Positions 16,751-25,655 are shown, counted from the first letter of the stretch. The stretch is DNA of 64,000 nt from Halorientalis marina (GCF_023028345.1 NZ_CP095487.1:1674001-1738000), one strand, 5' to 3'. Program-made: numbers and translations. The notes: generated from the letters alone by a model not told the origin.

Positions 16751-18346
16751 TCAAATGAGTCGGCTTGGAGATCGTATCAGTCCTGGCTTGTCGTAGCGTT
16801 TTGCGGTCAGTGACGCTGCAACCAGTGCGACTGCCGACAGAACGACGTGTGTCTCCACGTTGGCTTCCTTGCGTGCGCGGACGCGGTCAAGACCGGTGAA
16901 CGACTTCAATCGAGAGAACACCCGCTCGACACCTGCCCGCAGGTGTCGATGCATTCGCTCTTTGATCGCCTGGAAGATGTACGTCTCCTCGACGCTCCCA
17001 GCCTCAACACCGTAGTCCGAGAGTAGCTGCTGTGGAAGTTCTTCCAGTGCTTCGTACGGACTGTCGAACTCATCCTCGCGTTCCTTGAATAGCTCCTTGA
17101 TGTCGTCTCTGATCTGCTTCAGAGACGACGATCTGCGTGGATTGATCGCTGTCAAAAGCGGACAGTCAAGCTCCTCTTGACAGAACTCGCGGTTGTCTTG
17201 GCTGTCGAAGCCAGCATCGGCCAGTGCGGCCTGAAGATCGTCGGTGCCATACCGTTCCTCGAAGTCCTCGATCAGCGGTTCAAACGCCGCAGTATCGTTC
17301 CGCTTGCCGGTCTCCATCGTGATGGCGACCGGCAACTCACTCGCGGCATCAACGACGAGAAACACCTTGTACCCGTAGAACGAACCTTCGTGTTTGCCCC
17401 AGCTTGCACCTTCAACGTCGCCGTTTTCGATTTCTTCGCGCGTATTCGCCCAGGCGGCGATATGCGTGCCGTCGATCACGATGAATTCACCAGCATGCTC
17501 GTGATCGGCGAGCAACTCGCCACACATCGACTGTAGGCAATTACGGAGTTCCTCCGGTTGGAGATCGTCGAAGGCCCGCCAGAGGGATGTCCCGTCGGGG
17601 ACATCCTCTGGCTCTGTGTACTCCAGCGCCTCACGGAACGAGTGGTTGCGCCGGAGACGGCGTTCGAGGGCGTCGAACGAGTCGCCCTCGAACTGCCGCA
17701 ATACGAGTGCAGCAGCCCGTTCCGGTGGGATGGACTGGATTTGTGAGACTGCTACCGAAAGGAACGTCGCAACGAGTTCGTCGCGGTAGAGGTAGCCGTC
17801 TTCAGCCGGATTGTCTGGCGTGATATCGGTCGGCTGGTCGGTTTCCCGCTGGGTCAGCTGGTCGTCCCGTCGGGACGGCCAGCTGTGGACATAGACCGTG
17901 GTATCTCGCCGGTCAGCGGCGTGGACTTCGTCTTGTTCGGCGAGTTTCTGGAGTGGCCGGTAGCAGCGGCGACCAAGCAAGTCGTTTGCTTCGGGGGTAG
18001 TGAGCCCGGACGGACGGGTGAATGCGAGGTGTTTGAGGGTGGCTTTGGTGGTTTCTTTGCGGTGGAAGACGGCGATGCCGTCATCCACCTCGGGACGCCA
18101 GAAGCCGTCGTGAGTAGAGCGGTGGCCGACAACGTGCTTGCTGGCGACGTATTCGCTGTTGTGGTTCAGGGAGGTGTAGAACGTGTCCTGTGAGGCGAGT
18201 TGGGTGATGTACCACGCCGGCACGTCGGTGCCGGCGCGGAGTTCACCCTTGGATGCGACCTCACCGTGTTCTCGGAGGTACTTACGAACGGTGCGTTTAT
18301 ATTCTGAGCTGGACTTGTTCTGGCCGTCGGATCCTTTGGTTGCCAT
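16751..18346 (-). CDS. IS4/IS5-superfamily DDE transposase with N-terminal winged-helix-like region
   Basis: A 531-residue transposase. The DDE set is Asp292 (IVIDGTHIAAW), Asp377 (ALADAGFDSQDNREFC) and Glu474 (GVERVFSRLKSF), with the DDE_Tnp_1 block YGYKVFLVVDAASELPVAITMETG between. The first 150 residues look like helix-turn-helix DNA-binding modules (EYKRTVRKYLREHGEVASKGELR). The protein is longer than typical IS5 transposases because of this N-terminal part. It starts at ATG 18346, about 100 bp inside the element end. It appears intact. Its insertion split the tnpB at 15343/18593. Confidence 0.85.
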   Translation of the reverse strand: MATKGSDGQNKSSSEYKRTVRKYLREHGEVASKGELRAGTDVPAWYITQLASQDTFYTSLNHNSEYVASKHVVGHRSTHDGFWRPEVDDGIAVFHRKETTKATLKHLAFTRPSGLTTPEANDLLGRRCYRPLQKLAEQDEVHAADRRDTTVYVHSWPSRRDDQLTQRETDQPTDITPDNPAEDGYLYRDELVATFLSVAVSQIQSIPPERAAALVLRQFEGDSFDALERRLRRNHSFREALEYTEPEDVPDGTSLWRAFDDLQPEELRNCLQSMCGELLADHEHAGEFIVIDGTHIAAWANTREEIENGDVEGASWGKHEGSFYGYKVFLVVDAASELPVAITMETGKRNDTAAFEPLIEDFEERYGTDDLQAALADAGFDSQDNREFCQEELDCPLLTAINPRRSSSLKQIRDDIKELFKEREDEFDSPYEALEELPQQLLSDYGVEAGSVEETYIFQAIKERMHRHLRAGVERVFSRLKSFTGLDRVRARKEANVETHVVLSAVALVAASLTAKRYDKPGLIRSPSRLI

Positions 18347-18460
18347 ACCATCGATCCGACTTCCTATCTAGTGAAAGTGACTATTCTAACCGTTAGTGAT
18401 GGTTATCCGACAAGTCTGAATTTACTTCGAAACCGTGCAACGGGCTATGGTATACTTATT

Positions 18461-18591
18461 TAGCCCGTTGCATGTTCAATTCAAGTCGGGTTTGAGCGGA
18501 CATATTCGATCGTCAATGATGGGATCCGTACATCGATACCGGCAAAATTGAGGGTCTTTCGCACTATGAATCGAACACGTGTAATAGGCTA
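18461..18591. mobile_element. MITE-like 131-bp element related to the neighbouring IS
   Basis: TAGCCCGTTGCATGTTC at the left and inverted TAGCCTATTACACGTGTTC at the right resemble the ends of the IS at 16532-18447. No gene fits inside. The left flank is a 13-bp spacer shared with the IS. The right flank is TGTGG, the same five bases that flank the IS on its far side. It is probably a non-autonomous derivative mobilised by that transposase. Confidence 0.6.
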
Positions 18592-18592
18592 T

Positions 18593-18688
18593 GTGGTTAT
18601 AGAGTTGCCGCACGGTATCACGCACCCAGTCCAGTTGCTCCCGCTGATCCCCGTCAGGAAACAACCGGTATTTATGGGTGTAATCCAT
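18593..18688 (-). pseudogene. tnpB: tnpB N-terminal fragment (32 codons)
   Basis: MDYTHKYRLFPDGDQ...RQLYNH is the standard start of haloarchaeal tnpB-only proteins. After the His codon the frame runs into the MITE-like element and stops at 18476. It belongs to the body at 15343-16527; the split is a clean insertion with a 5-bp duplication (CCACA on the coding strand). Confidence 0.88.
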
Positions 18689-19070
18689 GCGCCGTACCTT
18701 GATTATTCACCTGTAGCAAGTTAAATGTAAGGCATCCTTGCAGGGCGATTCATCTCCGCCCTACTGCGCTACTGGGCCTTCGGCCTGCGTTGCTCCTTGA
18801 GGACGGAGGCTTCTCGCCCAACTGCGAACCCTCATTCTTTTGATAGCTGTAGCAAATATAGTTGTACCTAATGATCTCTTTAACAGAAATAAGTAAGTGC
18901 CTAGAGTTGAATAGACAGTATGACCCAATGGAAAGCGGTGTGGGAAACCCGAAAACCAGACGAAGTTTGTTGGACCAATCAACTGGATTCAATCCAGATG
19001 TTATAGAGGGGCTAAATAATCACTTAGTTTTCAAAAACTCCTCCAGCACAAACAATATTCACATTAACTA
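18689..19070. other. Gene-free stretch with a solitary IS200/IS605-type end
   Basis: The first part (18735-18815) has a hairpin with arms CTCCGCCCT (18754-18762) and AGGACGGAG (18800-18808) and an inner GGCC-TTC-GGCC. This is the look of a haloarchaeal tnpB-element right end on the minus strand, but no tnpB lies next to it. The rest (18816-19070) is AT-rich and leads into the glycosyltransferase at 19071; a short plus-strand frame there does not look coding. Confidence 0.5.
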
Positions 19071-20312
19071 ATGTCGACAGATGAGTCTCTAGGTCAACCT
19101 GAACGGGCAGAGTCGATCGAGACGGACCACCCATCAACCCAGCAACATCCCTCATCAGACCTGTTACTGGATGCTGATAGTGATCAGCAGCCAGTCTTGA
19201 GCGTGGTGATGCCGACACTCAACGAACAAGAAGGAATCGGAGAGTGCATTCTGCGTGTTCAACGCGCCGTCATGGAGTTGGGGCTCCCAACTGAAGTCAT
19301 TATCAGCGACAGCTCGACGGACCGAACGCCGGAGATTGCCCGAGAAATGGGCGCAATCGTCGTCGAACCTGATAAACCAGGCTATGGATACGCGTACCGC
19401 TACGGGTTCGAGCACGTGCGGGGCAAATACATTGTCATGGGCGATGCTGACACGACATACGACTTCGAGCAGATTCCGCGGCTGCTTGACCCGATTCTCG
19501 AAGACAGGGCAGATATCGTCATGGGTAGTCGGCTCGATGGGGAGATCAAGCCTGGCGCAATGCCTATGTTGCATAAGTATATCGGAAACCCGTTGCTGAC
19601 GAAGTTCCTCAATACATTCTACGATGCCGGCGTGTCAGACGCTCACAGTGGCTTTCGGGTGTTCACGCGGGACGCCTTGGACCGGATGGATCTCGAAAGT
19701 GACGGCATGGAGTTCGCCAGCGAAATGGTCATGGACGCTGGCGCACGCGGGTTGCGCATTGAGGAAGTTCCCATCGTGTATCACGAGCGCGAGGGCGAAG
19801 AGACACTGGATAGTTTCCGCGACGGGTGGCGTCACGTTCGGTTCATGCTGTTGAACGCACCCGGCTATCTCTTCAGCGTGCCCGGTATCGCATTTGGACT
19901 CATCGGATTACTGTTTACTGGCTTGTCAATATTCGACATCTCGATCGCCGGCGCGTCGTTCGGCGTCCGAACGATGATCGCTGGCAGCTTGCTGATGCTC
20001 GTTGGATTCCAAGTTGCCAGCTTCGGGCTGTTCTCAACAGTCGCGAGTGATCCTATCCGTCAGCAGTCAGATCCACTCACAAGTATGATAATTAATCGCG
20101 TCACACTCGAACGCGGCGCAGCAGCTGGCCTCACGCTGATTGGCATCGGTGTGGGATACACGGCCCTACGGCTGAGTCGCTGGCTCACCCACGGCTATAC
20201 CTCCCTATCGTCGTTTGGTCCAGACGTGCTCGGACTAACAGTCGTGGTACTCGGTATCCAGTTCTTTTTTATGACGTTCTTTTTGAGCGCGATTGCCAAC
20301 TCAAATAATTGA
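19071..20312 (+). CDS. Family 2 glycosyltransferase, dolichyl-phosphate-sugar synthase type
   Basis: A 413-residue protein. After a disordered acidic N-terminus, the GT-A domain starts at LSVVMPTLNEQEGI (about residue 43). It has IISDSSTDRT, KPGYGYAYRYGFEHVRGKYIVMGDADTTYDF (DxD metal site) and GSRLDGEI. The order fits dolichyl-phosphate mannose/glucose synthase-like enzymes that charge a lipid carrier with one sugar on the cytoplasmic face. Four hydrophobic segments fill the C-terminal 150 residues and would hold it in the membrane. It is the first glycan gene after the transposon region and is transcribed alone. Confidence 0.85.
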   Translation: MSTDESLGQPERAESIETDHPSTQQHPSSDLLLDADSDQQPVLSVVMPTLNEQEGIGECILRVQRAVMELGLPTEVIISDSSTDRTPEIAREMGAIVVEPDKPGYGYAYRYGFEHVRGKYIVMGDADTTYDFEQIPRLLDPILEDRADIVMGSRLDGEIKPGAMPMLHKYIGNPLLTKFLNTFYDAGVSDAHSGFRVFTRDALDRMDLESDGMEFASEMVMDAGARGLRIEEVPIVYHEREGEETLDSFRDGWRHVRFMLLNAPGYLFSVPGIAFGLIGLLFTGLSIFDISIAGASFGVRTMIAGSLLMLVGFQVASFGLFSTVASDPIRQQSDPLTSMIINRVTLERGAAAGLTLIGIGVGYTALRLSRWLTHGYTSLSSFGPDVLGLTVVVLGIQFFFMTFFLSAIANSNN

Positions 20313-20550
20313 CACTATCATGGCGGTAAATCCAGCTAAAGCGTGAGGGTACCTTCGCTGGAGGTGTGGTTTTCCCCACCCACTTGTGGTCCTCCTACTC
20401 CGACCTGACTTCGCAACCGCTGTTTTCCAGAAAAAACGACTCTGGCACCGTAATGTCGGCATGATCATCGAACCCTCACGGATACGTCAGCGTGGTCATT
20501 ACACTCAGGATACGTTTGACTCGTCCACGCTTCCGACCTGACTTCGAGTG

Positions 20551-21405
20551 TCAAATTCCAAGCTGCCGACCAAAGGTGATCACTTCATGCCATTTGTCTG
20601 ACCGTATCTCAACGACGAGAGCGACTCTGCCGTCGTTTTGACCGATCGTATTGAGCGCATGCGTTCCGAGGTTGATGCGTTGTGTCGAAGTATATGTGTC
20701 ACCAGCTGTGAGTACTCCAACCGGCTCAGAACCCGACCAGATAATGGAGCGACCCGACCGGAGTCGTACCCTGACAGAAACGTTTTCTGCGGTTGTATTG
20801 TCGGTTGTGGTAATCTGGCCAGTGGTATCACGACAGAGTAATCCGCATGGTTGCGTTCTATTGTATGCAAATCGAAAGTGGTCTGTAGCGCGTGATGTCC
20901 CCGCAGCTGGCAATCCGGTCATTGGTTCTGCGTCTGTCCTGTTCGGTGCGTGGTCTGCGGCTGGTGATTCGACGTTCACAGTGATCGTTTCCGACGCGAG
21001 GGGTTCACTCTCATCCGTGGAGTCGTCGTAAAGTGTGACGGTCACGTTTGTGCGCTCTGTCTCAGTGAAGTCCACGATTTTGACCAGGTTCAGATGAATA
21101 GTTTCATTGGTGGGTTGAGATGGACGCAGCCAGACCGCTCCCCCGGCAGTGGTATTCACCTTGACGACAACCCCTCCCCCTGCGTTAGTTAGCGACCCAG
21201 CAGATTGGGAGCACGCTGCGCAGTTTGTGCCCAGATCAATAGTTAGGACACCGGCAGAAATATGTCCATCGGCGTCTGCGTCGGCGGTTGCCGTCACATT
21301 CACTCCTTCGAAGCCAGCTGTCTGGGCCGCGCTGGCTGCAACCGGCGTTACGCAGGCGAGCAGTGCGAGCAGAAAGAGACTCCCGGCGATGCGAGCGGAG
21401 ACCAT
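20551..21405 (-). CDS. Secreted, sequon-rich protein of unknown function
   Basis: A 284-residue exported protein. The start [17 protein letters not shown] at 21405 gives a compact signal peptide; a Met nine codons upstream (21432) is possible. The mature part is beta-rich with at least eight N-glycosylation sequons (NVT, NTT, NET, NVT, NRT, NRT, NTT, NVS) and two close cysteine pairs (CAAC and CGLLC) that could form disulfides outside the cell. No PGF-CTERM or membrane helix is present at the C-terminus. It is likely a surface-associated glycoprotein. I do not recognise the family. Confidence 0.7.
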   Translation of the reverse strand: MVSARIAGSLFLLALLACVTPVAASAAQTAGFEGVNVTATADADADGHISAGVLTIDLGTNCAACSQSAGSLTNAGGGVVVKVNTTAGGAVWLRPSQPTNETIHLNLVKIVDFTETERTNVTVTLYDDSTDESEPLASETITVNVESPAADHAPNRTDAEPMTGLPAAGTSRATDHFRFAYNRTQPCGLLCRDTTGQITTTDNTTAENVSVRVRLRSGRSIIWSGSEPVGVLTAGDTYTSTQRINLGTHALNTIGQNDGRVALVVEIRSDKWHEVITFGRQLGI

Positions 21406-21494
21406 TGATATTTTATTATATGCTGACAGCATTGTATGATTACCGGTACCTAATATCTAGTGACATCCGCCGCACCGTTTGCACCATCAACGAT

Positions 21495-22763
21495 CTACAC
21501 TAATTCAGTCGCCTTCGACTGAATCAATTGTAGTTCTTTTTCGTGAGTATGCCGTCGTTGAATGACTGATTCCAAGCATTCGCCTACCGGGCTATTTTCT
21601 GATTTCGGTAACCCTTCAATTGTTTTTCCCTGTAGGTCATATGTCTCCTGACGTGTGCGCTGCCCATCTTCCCAGGTAGCGATTTGTTTTGCCGCAGCCG
21701 TCCTGACGGCAATCAAATTACGATCGTTGCGCCCGTCGTAGTCTGAAGCGATTGCCCATTCTCCGAGTTCAGGAACTGCGTCGCCGCCCGAGAACTGTTC
21801 TAATATTGTCGGGATGTGTGTGAGTGAGAGCGGCTGTGACGGGTCCTGGATTCCGGTGACGGGCTCGGAAACGACGAGTGGCACGTGAATGTTTTCCTCG
21901 TACAATGACGGGTAGAAGTGGCCGTAGATATCGCGTTCGCCGAAGGCTTCCCCATGGTCGCCAAAGACGATATAGACTGGATCAAAATCAGCGAGTCGCT
22001 CCTGGAGTTCATATAGGAGAACATCACCGAATCTGATCGAGTCATCGTATATATTGATGATTTTCTGGACTTCTTTCTCCGAGAGATTTGGGTCCATATC
22101 GTCAATCAGCTGGTTGCAGCGCCAGTTATAGTAGTACTGATCGAAAAGCGAACTCCACTTGCGGTATTTGCGGGGAGTGAGATGTGGGAAGTGCGTATCG
22201 AGTGAGAACACCCAGAGAAAAAACGGCTCAGACTGCTGGTGGACCCAGTCTTCTATCTGGTCAATGTATCGGTCCCACGTTTTGAATGCCTCTTCTCGTC
22301 GTAAATAGTTCCGAAAATTCCGGACGAGCGTATAGAGCGTAGAATCCGAGAGGTGCTTCTGGAACACGTCCTGATAACGGTCGGTAGAAAAAAGGAAATC
22401 TTCGAAGTAATCGAAGCCCCTATCGAAGCCGTAATGTCGTGAGGCATACGCGTTCGGGTTGAATGCACCTGTCTGGTAGCCGCGCTGTGAGAGGGATTCA
22501 GCGAGGGTTCCATACCGTGACAGATGACGGCGGGCGTGTTCCGGATTCGCGACCTGGCCTCTGGCGACCATCGGTTCACCCGTGAAGATACCTGCCATCG
22601 ACGGATTCGTTCGCGAGGCCGGTGAGATGGCGTTCGTGAACCCGACACCCTCGTCCGCCAGCTGATCAAGATGGGGTGTCGTGTCCCGCTCGTAGCCCAT
22701 GTATCCACAGTGATCCGCACGGAGACTGTCGTACGTTACCGCGACGATGTTTCGGTTCGTCAC
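21495..22763 (-). CDS. Sulfatase-like hydrolase (alkaline phosphatase superfamily)
   Basis: A 422-residue protein with GTG start overlapping the epimerase stop (GTGA). Family marks: metal Asp12 in VTYDSLRADHCGYMGYERDTTP, SRTNPSMAGIFTG, and VFGDHGEAFGERDIYGH. In the active-site block the residue aligned to the formylglycine-forming Cys/Ser is Thr52. A classical sulfatase mechanism is therefore unlikely, and a Thr-nucleophile phospho- or sulfo-transfer is an alternative. No signal peptide, so it probably acts on cytoplasmic glycan intermediates. It is downstream of, and coupled to, the epimerase and GT4 genes. Confidence 0.8.
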   Translation of the reverse strand: MTNRNIVAVTYDSLRADHCGYMGYERDTTPHLDQLADEGVGFTNAISPASRTNPSMAGIFTGEPMVARGQVANPEHARRHLSRYGTLAESLSQRGYQTGAFNPNAYASRHYGFDRGFDYFEDFLFSTDRYQDVFQKHLSDSTLYTLVRNFRNYLRREEAFKTWDRYIDQIEDWVHQQSEPFFLWVFSLDTHFPHLTPRKYRKWSSLFDQYYYNWRCNQLIDDMDPNLSEKEVQKIINIYDDSIRFGDVLLYELQERLADFDPVYIVFGDHGEAFGERDIYGHFYPSLYEENIHVPLVVSEPVTGIQDPSQPLSLTHIPTILEQFSGGDAVPELGEWAIASDYDGRNDRNLIAVRTAAAKQIATWEDGQRTRQETYDLQGKTIEGLPKSENSPVGECLESVIQRRHTHEKELQLIQSKATELV

Positions 22764-23698
22764 GTGACCAGCACCTCCTCGTCTTGCTGGAGAAGGGCTT
22801 TGAGTCCCGCCACGAACTCGACATCGGGTTCCCAGCCGAAGTCCGACTGCATCCGTGAGATGTCTGCCTGCAGATGGGGGCGATCACTCTCTCTGACGCG
22901 GTCGTCAGCCTGCACGATGTCGATTTCTTCACCGAGTGCCGCGCTCGTCTTCTCGACGACCTCACGGACTGACCACTCTGTTCCAGTTCCAACGTTGTAC
23001 GCCGCGTATCCGTCCTCGAACTCGGTAAGGAGCGTCAGGAGTGCGTCGACCACGTCAGAGACGTGGATGAAATCGCGTTTCGGCGTGAGGTTCCCGAGTT
23101 CAATCTCACGGTCGCCGCTTCGAACCTGTGTCAGCACGGCCGGGATCAGGTGCTCGTTGGTTTCGTTCGGTCCATACACGTTGAACAGGCGCGCAGTCAC
23201 TGTGGGAACGCCCGTCTCCTGCTGGAACAGACGCATCAGATCCTCACCGACGAGCTTTGTCTCCCCATATATGTCTGTCGGGCCAGTCTCTGAGCGTTCG
23301 CTGTTGGGCCCCTCGCGAGGTGGATAGACGGCCGCCGAAGACGTGAACACCATCGTTTCGAGACTGTCGAGTTCGCGTGCCGCGTCCAGGAGGTTCCGCG
23401 TCCCCATCACGTTCACCTCGAACGCTTCCTCGGGGTTTGCGTTACAGTATGGGATGTAGTGAAGCGCAACCAGATGGACGATCGCGTCCGGCTGGAACTC
23501 GGCGACGATGTCGTGGAGTTGCTCATCACGAATATCAACTTCCTCGAACTGCGCGTCGTCTGGCACGAGTGAAGGCGATCCCGAGAAGCAATTGTCAATC
23601 GCGAGAACATTTGCACCCTGCTCTGTGAGTGTCTGTACCAGCTGTGAGCCGATAAAGCCCGCCCCGCCAGTAACCAGCACCTTCCGATTCGATAGCAT
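22760..23698 (-). CDS. NAD-dependent sugar-nucleotide epimerase/dehydratase
   Basis: A 312-residue extended SDR enzyme. The start MLSNRKVLVTGGAGFIGSQL at 23698 places the Rossmann GGAGFIG loop near the N-terminus; the longer frame overlaps the upstream glycosyltransferase. The catalytic Ser/Thr lies in VFTSSAAVYP and the Tyr-x3-Lys in DIYGETK. Length and motifs fit UDP-glucose 4-epimerase or dTDP-glucose dehydratase relatives; the exact substrate cannot be read from sequence. It sits between the GT4 gene (7-base gap) and the sulfatase-like gene (GTGA overlap), one operon supplying and modifying a sugar. Confidence 0.85.
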   Translation of the reverse strand: MLSNRKVLVTGGAGFIGSQLVQTLTEQGANVLAIDNCFSGSPSLVPDDAQFEEVDIRDEQLHDIVAEFQPDAIVHLVALHYIPYCNANPEEAFEVNVMGTRNLLDAARELDSLETMVFTSSAAVYPPREGPNSERSETGPTDIYGETKLVGEDLMRLFQQETGVPTVTARLFNVYGPNETNEHLIPAVLTQVRSGDREIELGNLTPKRDFIHVSDVVDALLTLLTEFEDGYAAYNVGTGTEWSVREVVEKTSAALGEEIDIVQADDRVRESDRPHLQADISRMQSDFGWEPDVEFVAGLKALLQQDEEVLVT

Positions 23699-23705
23699 CA
23701 GTTGC

Positions 23706-24851
23706 TTACTGGTCCGCTTGCACGGCACTTGAATATACTTCTTCCAACTCGTCGACAATCACGTCCCAATCGTGTTGTTGTCCGAATTCGCGGGCGCCAG
23801 CAGAGAGTGAGGCAAGCGTCACGTCGTCAGTCAGACAGTCGACGAGGCGGTGTGCAATCGCGTCTGCCGAGACCTCGGTGATGTATCCAGTGACGCCGTC
23901 GTCGACGACTGCCGTCGATCCATTCTCCTCGTGGTCGACGACGATACTCGGGACGCCACAGGCGTTGGCCTCGAGGATCGTATTGGGAAACCCCTCGCGA
24001 ATCGACGGCAGGACGAACACCGAGGCAGCTTTGATATTCGCGATGACATCGTCGTCCGCTTCGACGAAGCCGAGGAATTCCACCTGGTCGGCCACGCCCG
24101 CTTCAGTTGCGTGTGCCTCCAGGGATTCCCGCTCGGGTCCGTCACCGATGATGCAACAGGAGAGGTCCTCGTCCATCTGGCTAGAGGCGTCCGCGACTGC
24201 ATCCAGTAACAGGTCGACGTTCTTGTGTTCGGAGAGCCGCCCCACATAGATGATGTCCCACTCGGCATCTGCTTCGGGTACTGACTGGAGGCCGTCATAA
24301 TCGACTCCGTTTTCGACGACTTCGAGCCCGTGTGTGCGGCCGAGATCGCGGAGATCAGATTCGATGTACGCAGAAATTGGGATGATGGTGTCTGCCAGGT
24401 TCAGTGTTGCGCGCTCGACGAGTTTCCCGAACACCCCTTTCTTGCCGAGATAGTCGTACCAGTAATCGTCCCAGACTTCGTACCAGGTGATGACGAGCGT
24501 GGAGTCACGCAGCAGTTCGTGTGCCTTCGAGACGAAACACGGAAAGTAGGGGAATTCCTGACAGTCGATGAGGTCGAAATCCTCTTTGAGCAACGCCGGT
24601 GCGACGTTGGCCGCGAAGTACAGCGCCTGTGGAATTGAGCGCCGGCCATCTACGTAGAGTTCTTTGGGCTCGCAAACTCCGTGCAACGTCACCCCCTCGC
24701 GCTCAATGGTTTCTGGGCCGTCCCAGTAGTGCATCCCATACAGATGGACATCGTGGTCGTCTGCGAGCCGACGTGCGAGTTCCCAGATCCGTTTCTGGGC
24801 CCCTCCCTTCTCGTGGGGATAGACGGCGTCATAGACGAATACAATTTTCAT
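23706..24851 (-). CDS. GT4 family glycosyltransferase
   Basis: A 381-residue GT-B fold enzyme. The N-terminal acceptor domain begins MKIVFVYDAVYPHEKGGAQKRIWELARRL, with the glycine-rich GGAQ loop. The donor domain has YVGRLSEHKNVDLLLDA, IIGDGPE and SIREGFPNTILEANACGVPSIV, the E-x7-E type motif of GT4 retaining transferases. It has no membrane helix and would act at the cytoplasmic face. It heads the 24851-21495 minus-strand run with the epimerase and sulfatase-like genes. The nucleotide-sugar donor is not predictable. Confidence 0.9.
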   Translation of the reverse strand: MKIVFVYDAVYPHEKGGAQKRIWELARRLADDHDVHLYGMHYWDGPETIEREGVTLHGVCEPKELYVDGRRSIPQALYFAANVAPALLKEDFDLIDCQEFPYFPCFVSKAHELLRDSTLVITWYEVWDDYWYDYLGKKGVFGKLVERATLNLADTIIPISAYIESDLRDLGRTHGLEVVENGVDYDGLQSVPEADAEWDIIYVGRLSEHKNVDLLLDAVADASSQMDEDLSCCIIGDGPERESLEAHATEAGVADQVEFLGFVEADDDVIANIKAASVFVLPSIREGFPNTILEANACGVPSIVVDHEENGSTAVVDDGVTGYITEVSADAIAHRLVDCLTDDVTLASLSAGAREFGQQHDWDVIVDELEEVYSSAVQADQ

Positions 24852-24864
24852 TTGAGTTATGTTT

Positions 24865-25095
24865 TCACTCGTTCAGATAGCCAAGTGACTTGAGACGCTC
24901 TTCGACCTGTTGTTCGTCGACGTCGGCGTCAGTCGCAGTGTCCGTCTCCTGTGCGACGGTGTGGAGTACTTCTTCGAGAACGTAGATGATGTACTCGTTC
25001 GCGTCATCGAATTCAGTGTGTCCGACACGGTCTTCAATGCGAGCGAGCACGTCAGACGGAATGTCGACTGACTCAAGCTCTCGGCTCTCATTCAT
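24865..25095 (-). CDS. Small acidic protein with LGYL-type C-terminal tail
   Basis: A 76-residue protein. A first half SVDIPSDVLARIEDRVGHTEFDDANEYIIYVLEEVLHTV looks like a ribbon-helix-helix or short helical dimerisation module. A Thr/Asp spacer follows, then a C-terminal helix ending ERLKSLGYLNE. The tail resembles the last residues of four alkaline-phosphatase-superfamily enzymes in this window (for example DRLQAMGYLK). It lies 13 bp upstream of the GT4 gene. It may be a regulator or an adaptor to the glycan enzymes; the latter is inference. Similar small proteins are known in archaea, but I cannot give a firm family name. Confidence 0.7.
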   Translation of the reverse strand: MNESRELESVDIPSDVLARIEDRVGHTEFDDANEYIIYVLEEVLHTVAQETDTATDADVDEQQVEERLKSLGYLNE

Positions 25096-25142
25096 GCGCT
25101 GGGGTAAAAACCGACAGGTAAAAGAGATGGTGATACTCTGCG

Positions 25143-25655
25143 TCAGTCAGCATCGGTCATTGTTGTGCTGTGCGTCGTCCGCCGGTGTACAGCCCAGACA
25201 AGCGCAGCGAGACCTCCCGTGACGAGTGTTGGCTCGGGCTGCGTGCTGAGATACAGCCCCGGACTCGGCACACGATACTGGAACAATGGCCAGAACAGTT
25301 GCTGTGTATGCCTCGTCGGCGTGAGAAGCAGGCTATCGGCTAGGAGATGACTGCCCGCCCCGATTCCCAGCAGTAGGCCACCACGGCGTCGTTCATCCGT
25401 CGATAACAGGACGACACCGATGAGCACACTCAGGAAAACACCGCCGCCAGTGTGCAGACTGCCCCAATCGAATGGATAGCCGATGGTCTGTTCGACCACT
25501 CGTTTTGAGACGACGAGTTTGATCTTCGTGAGATCTGGAATGAATGCCCCGACCATCCCGACGGTGATGTACTGGCGCGTGATCCACTCCCAGCGAAACG
25601 AGAGGCTTCGACACAGTGCATACGCGATGAAGACATGTGCGAGCAGGTCAGGCAT
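25143..25655 (-). CDS. Membrane-bound metal-dependent hydrolase (YdjM/DUF457-like)
   Basis: A 170-residue polytopic protein. The conserved start MPDLLAHVFIAYALCR at 25655 overlaps the upstream stop by 8 bases. Family marks are LLAHVFIAY, GAFIPDLTKI, the His in GSLHTGGGV, and GAGSHLLADSLLLTPT, scattered His/Asp at helix ends as in the family of LexA-regulated membrane hydrolases. It is a relative of the gene at 14661. The neighbours at 25648 and 26224 suggest a membrane or glycan-processing unit; substrate unknown. Confidence 0.75.
   Translation of the reverse strand: MPDLLAHVFIAYALCRSLSFRWEWITRQYITVGMVGAFIPDLTKIKLVVSKRVVEQTIGYPFDWGSLHTGGGVFLSVLIGVVLLSTDERRRGGLLLGIGAGSHLLADSLLLTPTRHTQQLFWPLFQYRVPSPGLYLSTQPEPTLVTGGLAALVWAVHRRTTHSTTMTDAD

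Larger units (their letters stand above)
16532..18447 (-). mobile_element. DDE insertion sequence, 1.9 kb, inside tnpB
   Basis: Ends TACCCTGTTGCACG (16532) and, inverted, TAGCCCGTTGCACG (ending 18447) match at 12 of 14 positions and enclose one transposase gene. The left flank is TGTGG, but the matching TGTGG occurs only after the adjacent MITE (18592-18596). The two elements may therefore have arrived as one unit. Confidence 0.75.
15328..18720 (-). mobile_element. IS1341/IS605-type tnpB element, interrupted
   Basis: A tnpB gene without tnpA, whose right end is the hairpin at 15336-15379 followed by TAGTTCAC, the usual end of haloarchaeal tnpB-only elements. The left end lies near 18700-18720, just before tnpB's original start. 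A 2060-bp block (16532-18591) flanked by TGTGG splits tnpB after codon 32. The left boundary is approximate. Confidence 0.75.

Noticed and set aside
18862..19071. 70-codon plus-strand frame before the GT2 gene
   Set aside because: No ribosome site or family, AT-rich leader character, and it ends at the GT2 start by chance.
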